Shown here: positions 1-7,384 of the stretch, in pieces
Numbering within the stretch: position 1 is the stretch's first letter
How the letters are laid out: the number at the start of each line of letters is the position of its first letter
NCBI GenBank assembly: GCA_041749015.1
Contig: JBGTCD010000077.1
Span: 1-14,973, forward strand
Source of the DNA: JBGTCD01 sp041749015
GTDB lineage: Bacteria > Bacteroidota > Bacteroidia > Cytophagales > Cyclobacteriaceae
Reading direction: 5' to 3'
Length of the DNA: 14,973 bases
Notes under the pieces: model-generated
The model's database searches: none
What the model saw: only the letters and a program-made list of their open reading frames with translations
Told to the model about the DNA's origin: nothing
Position numbers and translations under genes: made by a program

Positions 1-816
1 TTATTCTGGAAACAAAATGAATGGCGAAGCATCGGAGAATTAGGGTTTTATAATTTTGCATATCCATTTTACGGCATCGGTAACAATAGCTCACAAAATG
101 AATTCAACACATACAGGGCAGTGTTTCCAAGAGTTAGAATATTTTTACTTAAGGAGTTCAAGCCCAATTTATATATAGGCGGACGGTATTGGTTTGAGAA
201 TTATGATATCATCAGTTGGGATGAAACCGGTGCCTTTGCACAAGAGGACTTTATAGGAAGCACCTATAATCGAACCAGTGGCATTGGTCCTGCCTTAATT
301 TATGACACCAGAGATGGAATTTATTATCCTACCGGAGGCCAATATCTAGAGAGCTTCATAGAGATCAATGGTACTTATACAGGCAGTACACAGAATTATA
401 TTGCACTCTCATTCGATTATGCATATTACTATCCCCTATCCGATAAAACTGTATTAGCTGGGAATGCATTTTCATTATCAAATTTTGGGACTGTGCCTTT
501 TAACCGGTTGGCTCAATTAGGAGGAAATAGAAAAATGAGGGGTTACTTTCAAGGTTTTTTTCAGGACAAAAACCTGTTATTAGGTCAGCTGGAAGTCCGG
601 CAGGAATTATTCTGGCGCATTGGCATGACCCTGTTTGGCTCGGCAGGCCAGGTAGCAGAAAGCTGGTATGGGTTTGGAATGAATCGATGGAATTATGCAG
701 GCGGTGCTGGGTTGCGATTCAAATTTGATACGAAAAAAAACATCAATATCCGATTGGATTACGCGATAGGTAAAGATAGCAACGGATTGTATTTATCATT
801 TAACGAGGCATTCTGA
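1..816 (+). CDS. Omp85/BamA-TamA-like outer-membrane beta-barrel protein, C-terminal part
   Basis: The reading frame is open from base 1, so the gene starts before the window; 271 residues are visible. The sequence alternates aromatic and polar residues as in amphipathic barrel strands. It has the Omp85 surface-antigen pattern: a YDTRDG-like strand near residues 100-105, an MRGY segment near residue 180 matching the (V/M)RG(F/Y) tip of loop 6, and a terminal strand ending in Phe, the outer-membrane barrel signal. In the family such barrels insert or translocate proteins or lipids at the outer membrane. In Bacteroidota many short members lack POTRA domains or are fused to patatin phospholipases; the N-terminal part is missing, so these cannot be told apart. 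A Met at base 121 exists, but the upstream in-frame sequence (YPFYGIGNN) clearly belongs to the barrel, so it is not the start. The gene converges on the DUF547 gene. Confidence 0.82.
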   Translation, partial: LFWKQNEWRSIGELGFYNFAYPFYGIGNNSSQNEFNTYRAVFPRVRIFLLKEFKPNLYIGGRYWFENYDIISWDETGAFAQEDFIGSTYNRTSGIGPALIYDTRDGIYYPTGGQYLESFIEINGTYTGSTQNYIALSFDYAYYYPLSDKTVLAGNAFSLSNFGTVPFNRLAQLGGNRKMRGYFQGFFQDKNLLLGQLEVRQELFWRIGMTLFGSAGQVAESWYGFGMNRWNYAGGAGLRFKFDTKKNINIRLDYAIGKDSNGLYLSFNEAF

Positions 817-831
817 TCCGGACCCCCCTGT

Positions 832-857
832 CTTGGTTCGTGGGGACACGAACCAAG
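832..857. terminator. Strong hairpin between two convergent genes
   Basis: A perfect 11-bp inverted repeat (CTTGGTTCGTG at 832-842 against 847-857) closes a 4-base GGGA loop, 15 bases after the barrel gene's stop and 17 bases before the DUF547 gene's stop. Its place between convergent genes suggests a bidirectional transcription stop or an mRNA 3'-end stabiliser. No T-run follows it on either strand, so it is not a classical intrinsic terminator. The structure is directly visible; the role is inferred. Confidence 0.55.
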
Positions 858-874
858 GCGATTGGACAGCGGAG

Positions 875-1672
875 TTAATTCGACTTAAGGTCCGTAAAAT
901 TACCCAGGTCTAAGGTCCAGTCGTAATCATCATAATCCACCTTGGGAGATGCATTATCAGGAATGATGCCATAGGTCTGCAATACTCCTGTCACCCCGCC
1001 CATGCTCGAGAAATCGCCTTTAAACCAGCTAAATAAGGTTGTCACAGTTACGCTATCATTCTTCTTATCATAGGTAGTCGTTCTTTGCAGGAACTGCTTA
1101 GAAATGATATCAAGCTCCCGATCCAAATCTACTGCGCTATAAATGGCCACATAAGGACAACTGGTGGCACCGCAATTAAGGGAAAAATGGATTCTTCCAT
1201 CCGTTTCCTCCACTCTAAATTCTTTTTCTAGTTTGCTGGCAAAGGGGTCCTTTAAAAAGCCCATTGAAAGTTTGACCTTAGAGCCTCTGATGATGCCATG
1301 CTCAATGAAATCAAAGCTCATAAATTCGCCTCCAACATTGATTTGATCTGCTTTAAAAAATTTACTTCTGTTATCAAATAATTCAGGGCGATCTGTTAAA
1401 ATCATTTGCACATAAGCATTGTAGATATTAATCCAAAAGGCCTTGATTTTATTATCAGAGTCTAAGGAATTGGACAATGCATCCAGGGATAAGTTTTCTA
1501 TTTTGGAGGTTAAAGCCTTCGTGTCCTTTTGGTCTTTGACAGCAGCTAAAAGTTGCATGCTTAATTTCACATATTCATTTTTCTCATTTTTGATATTGCC
1601 CTGGGCAATGGAATTACTTATTGGGGCTAAAACAATGAGAGTAAAAATTAGTAATTTTATCAATCGGTTCAT
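875..1672 (-). CDS. Secreted DUF547 family protein
   Basis: A 265-residue protein when started at the Met at 1672. That start gives a clean signal peptide (about residues 1-24, MNRLIKLLIF... ending SIAQ). A start further upstream at 1795 would put an unlikely extra hydrophobic stretch in front and would overlap the divergent gene. The body has DUF547 hallmarks: FWINIYNAYV at 79-88 and IHFSLNCGATSCP at 161-173, with two Cys (167, 172) that may pair or bind. DUF547 proteins are exported proteins of unknown biochemistry, common in Bacteroidota, Proteobacteria and plants, so no reaction is assigned. The family call is confident; the periplasmic location is inferred from the signal peptide. The gene is divergent from the glycosyltransferase, with 58 bp between starts that must hold both promoters. 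Confidence 0.85.
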   Translation of the reverse strand: MNRLIKLLIFTLIVLAPISNSIAQGNIKNEKNEYVKLSMQLLAAVKDQKDTKALTSKIENLSLDALSNSLDSDNKIKAFWINIYNAYVQMILTDRPELFDNRSKFFKADQINVGGEFMSFDFIEHGIIRGSKVKLSMGFLKDPFASKLEKEFRVEETDGRIHFSLNCGATSCPYVAIYSAVDLDRELDIISKQFLQRTTTYDKKNDSVTVTTLFSWFKGDFSSMGGVTGVLQTYGIIPDNASPKVDYDDYDWTLDLGNFTDLKSN

Positions 1673-1730
1673 GCTTGTTTTCTGTTCATTCGTAAGCGTA
1701 AAGAGAAGTACGATAAATATAAAGAAATAG

Positions 1731-2453
1731 ATGTCCGCAAATAGAAATTTAAGCATTACTGTCATCATTCCGACATTAAACGAGGCCAATAACATCAGAA
1801 GCCTGCTTCAGCACTTTAATGATTATGTCGAAGAAAATCCAGTGGAAATCATTGTAGTAGATGCCAAAAGCTCCGATGATACTGCTTTGGTAGCCAGAGA
1901 TTGGGGGGCAAAAGTAATTTTCAGTGAGCAAGCCTCTCGTGCACACCAGATGAATTTAGGAGCTAAAGAGGCTAAAGGTGATGTTTTATATTTTGTGCAT
2001 GCAGATGCGCGGCCTCCTAAGAGTTTCCAACAAGATATTTTAGCTGCTGTGAAAAATGGCAGCCAATTTGGTTGTTATCGTTTTAAGTTTGATTCGAAAA
2101 GCCCACTACTGGCAATCAATTCTTTTTTTACCAGATTTAAGTTTCTGTGGTGCCGTGGTGGTGACCAAACCTTGTTTATCCGGAGAGATATTTTTGAAAA
2201 AGAAGGTGGATTTGATGAATACTACATCATCATGGAAGATTATGACCTTATCATAAGACTTTGGGAAAAATACACCTTCACTGTAATTCCGAAATCAGTA
2301 ATTGTCTCGGCCCGAAAGTATCAGCATAATGGATATTTACAGGTCACTCTGGCAAATCTGAAAGTATTCCGGATGTTTAAAAAAGGGTATCCCCCTGCCC
2401 TATTGAAGGAAAAGTATTATGAACTGATCCATCACCCTAAGGACGTAGAATAG
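1731..2453 (+). CDS. Family 2 glycosyltransferase, TIGR04283-like (rSAM/selenodomain-associated transferase 2)
   Basis: A 240-residue GT-A fold transferase. Visible motifs are the nucleotide-binding start VIIPTLNEANNI (11-22), VVDAKSSDDT (42-51) with Asp44, the metal-site region VHADARPP (89-96), GGDQTLFIRR (143-152) and the acceptor/catalytic region MEDYDL (168-173). The HADARP block, the SARKYQHNGY tail and the short length fit the TIGR04283 subgroup, which in many genomes sits near the radical-SAM/selenodomain protein; that partner is not in this window. A sugar-nucleotide donor is expected but neither donor nor acceptor can be read from sequence. There are no membrane segments, so it is probably cytoplasmic. 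The ATG at 1731 directly precedes the first beta strand, so the start is secure. No Shine-Dalgarno is seen. Confidence 0.85.
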   Translation: MSANRNLSITVIIPTLNEANNIRSLLQHFNDYVEENPVEIIVVDAKSSDDTALVARDWGAKVIFSEQASRAHQMNLGAKEAKGDVLYFVHADARPPKSFQQDILAAVKNGSQFGCYRFKFDSKSPLLAINSFFTRFKFLWCRGGDQTLFIRRDIFEKEGGFDEYYIIMEDYDLIIRLWEKYTFTVIPKSVIVSARKYQHNGYLQVTLANLKVFRMFKKGYPPALLKEKYYELIHHPKDVE

Positions 2454-2639
2454 TACCTCCTGCTAACCTCGAGATCATCTGATATGGCAAAGATCGCTCA
2501 TTAGAATTTTTTATACGTGAATGATGACAACCTTGGATTTAATTATGTAACGAATAGCTGTTTATTGTCCTCACCTTTGTACTGCTGAACATGTTTTCAG
2601 ACTGACCGCCAGATGCGTGATTTAAAACTTAATAATATA

Positions 2640-3710
2640 ATGCTAATTAAAAAAATGTTAACAGCTTTTGCCCTGGCAGCAGTTGTATTTTTTGCGGGTT
2701 GTAATAAAGATGACGATGGGACACCCAATGTTGCTGCAGTAGATATGACTTTCAACCCCTCCAACAACGCAACTAATGTGCCATTGAATAAAACGATTTC
2801 TGCCAATTTCAGTAAGGAAATGAATTCAGCATCAATCAACAGCAATACATTCACCGTAAGGGAAGGTAATAATGCTATTGCAGGTACAGTGACCTATTCT
2901 GGGTTTACGGCCATTTTTAATCCTAATACGCCATTAAAGCAGAATACCATGTATACTGCCAATATTTCAAGAGACGTTAAACTAACGACTGGTGAAACCC
3001 TTCCTGAAAGTGTCGATTGGAAATTTACCACAGGTACCAATGCTACCGGCCTTGCATCTGTAAATCTTGGTGCAGCAGGTGATTTTGTAATCCTTGCCAA
3101 GACCGCGATCAGCAATATCCCAACTTCAGCAATAACCGGAGATATCGCCTTGAGTCCGTCAGCGACTACATTCATTACGGGACTATCATTAATTGATAAT
3201 ACCGGGTATGCTACCTCATCGCAGGTTACAGGAAATGTATATGCAGCCGATATGGCAGACCCTACCCCTATTAATCTTACCACAGCGGTAAATAATATGG
3301 TGACTGCTTATCACAACATTGCCGGTCTTCCATCACCTGACTTTACAGAATTAGGAACTGGAAACATAGGTGGGCAAACCCTGGTACCTGGTCTTTATAA
3401 GTGGACAACTACCGTTACCATACCTACAGATTTGACGATCTCAGGTGGAGCGAACGATGTTTGGATTTTCCAAATAGAAGGTGACCTCACTGTGAGCTCA
3501 GGCGTTAATATTGCCTTAAGTGGTGGTGCTAAAGCTGAAAACATCTTTTGGCAAGTGGCCGGTACAGTATCAATCGGTACTACGGCTAACTTTAAAGGTG
3601 TGATTTTGTCAAAAACAGGCATTACGCTTAACACCGGAGCCGTACTTAATGGCCGTGCATTAGCACAAACTGCTGTGACCCTTGATCAAAATACTATTAC
3701 CCAGCCTTAA
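2640..3710 (+). CDS. Surface lipoprotein with Ig-like (Big_5) and ice-binding-like (DUF3494) domains
   Basis: With the start at 2640 the product has 356 residues. An upstream in-frame ATG at 2613 would add nine polar residues before the signal, so 2640 is preferred. Residues 1-20 are a lipoprotein signal ending FFAG followed by Cys21. The next residues (NKDDD) carry the Lys-Asp-Asp type surface-export signature known from Bacteroidota lipoproteins, so the mature protein probably faces outward. Residues about 32-131 are a bacterial Ig-like SbsA-type domain (NATNVPLNKTI, WKFTTGT). Residues about 137-356 are the DUF3494/ice-binding-like beta-solenoid: LGAAGDFVILAKTAI, ITGDIALSP, VPGLYKWTTTVTIPTDLTI, VWIFQIEGDL, and FKGVILSKTGITLNTGAVLNGRALAQ. 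Proven members bind ice, but many homologues have other adhesive roles, so ice binding is possible, not shown. The gene ends in a strong terminator and is probably monocistronic. Confidence 0.88.
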   Translation: MLIKKMLTAFALAAVVFFAGCNKDDDGTPNVAAVDMTFNPSNNATNVPLNKTISANFSKEMNSASINSNTFTVREGNNAIAGTVTYSGFTAIFNPNTPLKQNTMYTANISRDVKLTTGETLPESVDWKFTTGTNATGLASVNLGAAGDFVILAKTAISNIPTSAITGDIALSPSATTFITGLSLIDNTGYATSSQVTGNVYAADMADPTPINLTTAVNNMVTAYHNIAGLPSPDFTELGTGNIGGQTLVPGLYKWTTTVTIPTDLTISGGANDVWIFQIEGDLTVSSGVNIALSGGAKAENIFWQVAGTVSIGTTANFKGVILSKTGITLNTGAVLNGRALAQTAVTLDQNTITQP

Positions 3711-3734
3711 TCATTGAGGATGCCCCTCATTAAG

Positions 3735-3777
3735 CTACCTTAAGCAGCGTTTCGGCCTGGCTTGGGGTAGTTTTTTT
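3735..3777 (+). terminator. Intrinsic terminator after the ice-binding-like lipoprotein
   Basis: An 11-bp stem (3735-3745 with 3760-3770, including two G-U pairs) closes a 14-base loop and is followed directly by seven T residues (3771-3777). It starts 24 bases after the lipoprotein stop. This is a textbook rho-independent terminator on the + strand. Confidence 0.85.
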
Positions 3778-3907
3778 GCTATTCAGGGTACTCATTCACT
3801 TCAATACCTTCCTAAGGATTAATGCTCCAATATTATTGATCCTACTGCACCACTGGAATATTTTGAAGTTCTTCAATTATAGTTGCTTTATCATATTCGG
3901 CAGGTCA

Positions 3908-4063
3908 CTAAATTTGCTTCAGGGTAATGATAGACCCATCGGAGTACCACCCCGCTGCACCAAAGGTGTTGATGATAACCTGAAATGGGTTTTTAGATTT
4001 TTTATCCTTCTTCCAGGTGTCCTGATATTCATTAGGTAAAATAAAAACCCTTAATAAAATCGT
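3908..4063 (-). pseudogene. Possible C-terminal remnant of an unidentified gene
   Basis: Just downstream of the alanine racemase stop, and in the same frame after TAA-ACC-TAA, the minus strand encodes about 51 residues that read like a protein C terminus: NEYQDTWKKDKKSKNPFQV, then IINTFGAAGWYSDGSIITL, then KQI and a stop. The composition (aromatic and Gly-rich strands, a charged linker) is unlike random AT-rich sequence. There is no ATG in this frame, so it is not a functional gene on its own. It may be the tail of a gene truncated by insertion or deletion at the racemase end. I do not recognise the family. The rest of 3778-4069 holds nothing else I can support. Confidence 0.35.
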
Positions 4064-4069
4064 TTAGGT

Positions 4070-5227
4070 TTACCTAACTACCGTTCTAGGAATAAGAGCA
4101 GGCAGACGACTCATCATTTCATTATTGAGTAGCTGCGTACTATTGGTAAAGCTTTGTACATTGATCACATTATTGCCTTGTCTGCCTATGAGCACCACCT
4201 CATCCCCAACTTTGGCATTTTTTATATGAGAAATGTCTACCATAAATAAATTCATATTGATCAGGCCAACTATGGGTGCTTTTTTGCCATCAATTAACAC
4301 ATGTCCTCTATTAGACAATGCGCGTGGATAGCCATTGGAATAGCCCAAAGGCATTACCGCAATGGTCATTTTTTGATTGGCCTGGAAAGAAGTGCCGTAA
4401 CCTATAAATTCACCTTTTTGAACATCACGGATATCCATGATATCTGTTTTCCATGAAAACACCCTTTTCAGGGAAGAATCTTGTTTCTTATCTATCTCAT
4501 TCAAATGCGCATAATATATTTCCGGACTGGGCCAAAAGCCATACTGCGCGACTCCAATTCGTACCAGGTCATAAACGGTGTCGGGCATGGCCAGGGCTGC
4601 GGCTGAACAGGCAATATGTCGTAGCTTTGGTAAAATCTTTTTGCCCTTACACTGCCTTAAAAAATCCTTGTAGCGTTTGTGCTGATTCACAATTTTAAAA
4701 TTATTAGAACTGCTTTCTGCTCCTCCAAAATGTGTACACAAGCCCTCAAAAACTACTTCTTCCTGATGTTTTTTCAAAAAATTTAGTGCTTTCGGGAATT
4801 CTGAAGCAGGCATACCGGTTCGGTTTGCCCCTGTTTCCACTTCAACGTGAACTTTAGCAGGTTTTCCAACTTTTTTAGCGGCTTCCAAAGATTTAGGCAG
4901 CCGATCATAATTATATACAAAAAATGAAATGTTGTTTTCTATAGCCCATTGGAGGTCATCCTGATAAATAATCCCCATAATCATAATTTCAGTTTCTGGC
5001 CGGCAAACACTCAAAACCAATTCAGCTTCAAAGGAAGAAGCTACAGAAAAATGTTTGATCCCACATTCCTCGGCCATTGGCACGAATGTTTGAATTCCAT
5101 GTCCGTAGGCATTAGCTTTAACTACTGAGGATAGAATGGCCTTATTTCCAATTTTTTTTCTAATAAAATTGACGTTGTTTTGATAGGCTGATTTTTTGAG
5201 TTCTATCCTGGATGAATGTTTTACCAT
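4070..5227 (-). CDS. alr: Alanine racemase-like PLP enzyme (fold-type III), accessory copy
   Basis: A 385-residue fold-type III PLP enzyme expected to racemise alanine or a related amino acid. The PLP lysine is K37 in VVKANAYGHG; the second catalytic residue is Y277 in GYGTS; R136 (GANRTG), H165, R223 (RIGVAQYG) and M325 are also in place. Three sites depart from the Geobacillus/E. coli pattern: the carbamylated-Lys position is Glu129 (VHVEVETG); the usual CMD block is NMN (324-326); the usual GYADGYPR reads GYSNGYPR. The substrate may therefore not be plain alanine. The ATG at 5227 overlaps the upstream stop as ATGGTAA, suggesting translational coupling with the 663-residue gene; an in-frame ATG at 5248 would add seven polar residues and is less likely. 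Bacteroidota commonly carry a MurF-Alr fusion for cell-wall D-alanine, so a stand-alone copy here is plausibly for this cluster. Confidence 0.85.
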   Translation of the reverse strand: MVKHSSRIELKKSAYQNNVNFIRKKIGNKAILSSVVKANAYGHGIQTFVPMAEECGIKHFSVASSFEAELVLSVCRPETEIMIMGIIYQDDLQWAIENNISFFVYNYDRLPKSLEAAKKVGKPAKVHVEVETGANRTGMPASEFPKALNFLKKHQEEVVFEGLCTHFGGAESSSNNFKIVNQHKRYKDFLRQCKGKKILPKLRHIACSAAALAMPDTVYDLVRIGVAQYGFWPSPEIYYAHLNEIDKKQDSSLKRVFSWKTDIMDIRDVQKGEFIGYGTSFQANQKMTIAVMPLGYSNGYPRALSNRGHVLIDGKKAPIVGLINMNLFMVDISHIKNAKVGDEVVLIGRQGNNVINVQSFTNSTQLLNNEMMSRLPALIPRTVVR

Positions 5228-7212
5228 TTCTTCTTGGTTTCTAGCCAAACATATGATTTACCCCAGCTATTTTTTGCCAGATCCTTAACTCTTTGTACCT
5301 CCTCATGAGGAATATTATCTATCATTTCTTTGGTCTCTAAATCATTAAAATGAAAGGCATAAATCCTGGCTGCAAATTCATGCAAAGGCAATGACGACTC
5401 TCCATGTTGCTCACCTTTCCCGGACACGGAAGGTTTAATATTCTGGCCCCAGTCCTGCCTGCCTTCATTATTTGGATTAAGGAAATAGACCCGGTAAGAG
5501 CCACCTGGATCTTTATCCACTCTCAATAATGAAACGGCATGGAATCCTAACATATCGCCTTTTGAAGTTGTTATGAAAATTCCTACCGGGTTAGGATAAA
5601 TCAACCGGTGACCACCGTTGTATTCAGGATGACACATGGCATAAAAAACCCTGACAAACCCATTAAAATCCAGAATTGAATTAGACATATAATCATAAGC
5701 CGATGCAAAGCCGATTTGAATCCATTGCCCATATAAGGCAGGATTTACCCATTTGTGCGGATCCTCAAAACGGCCTGAGGCCCTTATCATCATTTCATTG
5801 TAGATTCTATCCAACATGGGCACCATGGTAACAGACACCGCATCCAGGTTGTGATCCAAGGTCTGTACCAATCCTTTACCTGTTTCAGAAGCTTTGATTT
5901 CTTTTCCTTCAAACCGGAAACTCAAATCATCGGTTATTGCGGATGTTTGGACCAGGTTAATCAGTTTTGCCGGAGCATGCTGGCTCCACATACTTATCCC
6001 TCGCGCACTTTGGCAGGTAGGGTTATTGCCCTGCCCTACACCTAATGGTTGTCCCAATACTCTGAATAAAGCACCAATCAAATACTGGCGCGCACTAACT
6101 GCTTTATGAGGATTTTTTGTGGATTTCAATATCCGCTCTTCCACCTTTGGGTGTATCTGAATGGTACTAATATTGGATAATCCACTACGAACGGCTTCCC
6201 TTCCGATTATTTCACTTTCAAGCATTTTAGCCAAACCATAGATGCATTGTGCATTATATATATGAACGGTTTCAAGAATGAGTGAACTCAGATACTCTGT
6301 AAATTCGTTCCATTTGGTTTCGCCCACAGGTGAAAGTCCCATGCACACCGGAACTAATTTCAAATGTTTCTTTTCTATCAAAAACCTTAAAAGAACCGCA
6401 TGGTATTGGCTCACAAGACCAAATTCCAACATAGATTTGCCCATTTCCTGAGCTTCCAGGTAAAGATCACTGTTTTGTAATTGGCTTAATACCTTCAGGT
6501 ACTCATCTGTATTTTTACCGATGGTATTCCTGGTAGGCCGGTAAATACACCTTTGAAATCGTAATAAGCGTTTATCCTCTTCTTTGTGGGGATCAAGTTC
6601 AATTTTCTCTTTTACCAAAGCAATTATTTTCCTCTGCTTTTCTGTGACCACAGGTCTCTGCTCACAAATCATGGTCAATTCCTCTGCCAAGGCCTCTTTC
6701 ACATCATTTAGGTGCACTTTCTCAGATAAAAATTTAAAAAGATTGTGCACTTTATTTAATTCATGAAAACTCATGATCAAACGCGTCTCTTCTAAGGGAT
6801 CATTAAATACAAATTCAAGATTTGCTACGATCACTTCCTGAATGAAACTTTCTGCCTCTTCTGACTTTATTGAATCCGATTGATACTTACCCTTGGCAAT
6901 GGCAAGTAGTCTCAACTCACTTAAAAACTCTATGGTAGAATTAGGATGCCCGCTTTTTAAGGTACCATTCACTAACCTACTGACTAATTTGGATGGATCC
7001 GCCCAGGGAGAACCTTCAAAAATGCCTGCATTGCTTATTGCTTCAATAGAATCAAAAATCAATGCTACCCCTTCCATGGAATCGGAAAGAATATCTATTT
7101 GTCCCATTAAGCGATCAATTTTTTCTTTTTTGGTCAGGGGGGTTCCCTCTATAAAATCTTTTATAAGTTCACTCAATTTTTGACTTCTATTATCTATTGT
7201 TGCTTGACCCAT
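5221..7212 (-). CDS. Unrecognised 663-residue protein with a probable papain-fold cysteine site
   Basis: I do not recognise this as a named family. Residues 1 to about 370 are mostly helical and charged, with no signal peptide or membrane segment, so the protein is probably cytoplasmic. Residues about 385-660 look like a papain-fold (clan CA) thiol enzyme. Gln394 lies exactly six residues before Cys400 (GQGNNPTCQSARG), the spacing of the papain oxyanion Gln and nucleophile. His558 (MLGFHAVSLLRV) is followed by a predicted strand and Asn579 (YRVYFLNPNNEG), matching the His...Asn pair. Such sites serve peptidases, amidases or transglutaminase-like acyltransferases; which one applies here cannot be read. 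The gene is 172 bp downstream of an ATP-grasp ligase, overlaps the racemase start by 7 bp, and all three point the same way, so it likely acts on a peptide or amide made with those partners. The start at 7212 is the first Met of the open frame. Confidence 0.7.
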   Translation of the reverse strand: MGQATIDNRSQKLSELIKDFIEGTPLTKKEKIDRLMGQIDILSDSMEGVALIFDSIEAISNAGIFEGSPWADPSKLVSRLVNGTLKSGHPNSTIEFLSELRLLAIAKGKYQSDSIKSEEAESFIQEVIVANLEFVFNDPLEETRLIMSFHELNKVHNLFKFLSEKVHLNDVKEALAEELTMICEQRPVVTEKQRKIIALVKEKIELDPHKEEDKRLLRFQRCIYRPTRNTIGKNTDEYLKVLSQLQNSDLYLEAQEMGKSMLEFGLVSQYHAVLLRFLIEKKHLKLVPVCMGLSPVGETKWNEFTEYLSSLILETVHIYNAQCIYGLAKMLESEIIGREAVRSGLSNISTIQIHPKVEERILKSTKNPHKAVSARQYLIGALFRVLGQPLGVGQGNNPTCQSARGISMWSQHAPAKLINLVQTSAITDDLSFRFEGKEIKASETGKGLVQTLDHNLDAVSVTMVPMLDRIYNEMMIRASGRFEDPHKWVNPALYGQWIQIGFASAYDYMSNSILDFNGFVRVFYAMCHPEYNGGHRLIYPNPVGIFITTSKGDMLGFHAVSLLRVDKDPGGSYRVYFLNPNNEGRQDWGQNIKPSVSGKGEQHGESSLPLHEFAARIYAFHFNDLETKEMIDNIPHEEVQRVKDLAKNSWGKSYVWLETKKKW

Positions 7213-7280
7213 TGTTAACTTTAAAAAAGATGTTGCTAGTATTTCAATGCAGTACCCTAATTATACGAAAAAATGAGGGT

Positions 7281-7363
7281 CTTCCTAATCTATAAACGGT
7301 GATGCCCGTGAAAATATTCATAAGTTAATGAATACCATCACAGGCACCTTCCTTATCTATAAA
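7281..7363. repeat. 16-bp direct repeat pair flanking an imperfect palindrome
   Basis: Two copies of CTTCCTAATCTATAAA-type sequence (7281-7296 and 7348-7363, 15 of 16 identical) bracket an imperfect inverted repeat. Its core is TATTCAT (7315-7321) against ATGAATA (7328-7334) around a 6-base loop, extended by GTGA/TCAC (7308-7311 with 7338-7341) and a GC-rich outer arm (about 7298-7306 with 7343-7348). It lies between the ATP-grasp stop and the start of the 663-residue gene. It could be an operator, a processing or attenuation structure between operon genes, or a small palindromic insertion with duplicated target. The repeats are directly visible; the role is open. Confidence 0.5.
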
Positions 7364-7384
7364 AAGAAACAGTTAAAAATTTAA

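Noticed and set aside
1673..1795. N-terminal extension of the DUF547 protein to an upstream Met
   Set aside because: It would overlap the start of the divergent glycosyltransferase and bury a good signal peptide that begins at 1672.
2454..2639. Promoter for the ice-binding-like lipoprotein
   Set aside because: A promoter or partial terminator is expected here, but no clear TTTG/TAnnTTTG pair or stable hairpin with T-run can be shown.
3776..4039. 87-residue + strand open frame
   Set aside because: It begins inside the T-run of the terminator, is hydrophobic low-complexity sequence, and is antisense to a better protein-like frame on the minus strand.
5228..5248. Longer alanine racemase start
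   Set aside because: It adds seven residues with no family similarity; the ATG at 5227 overlapping the previous stop fits coupling and family length.
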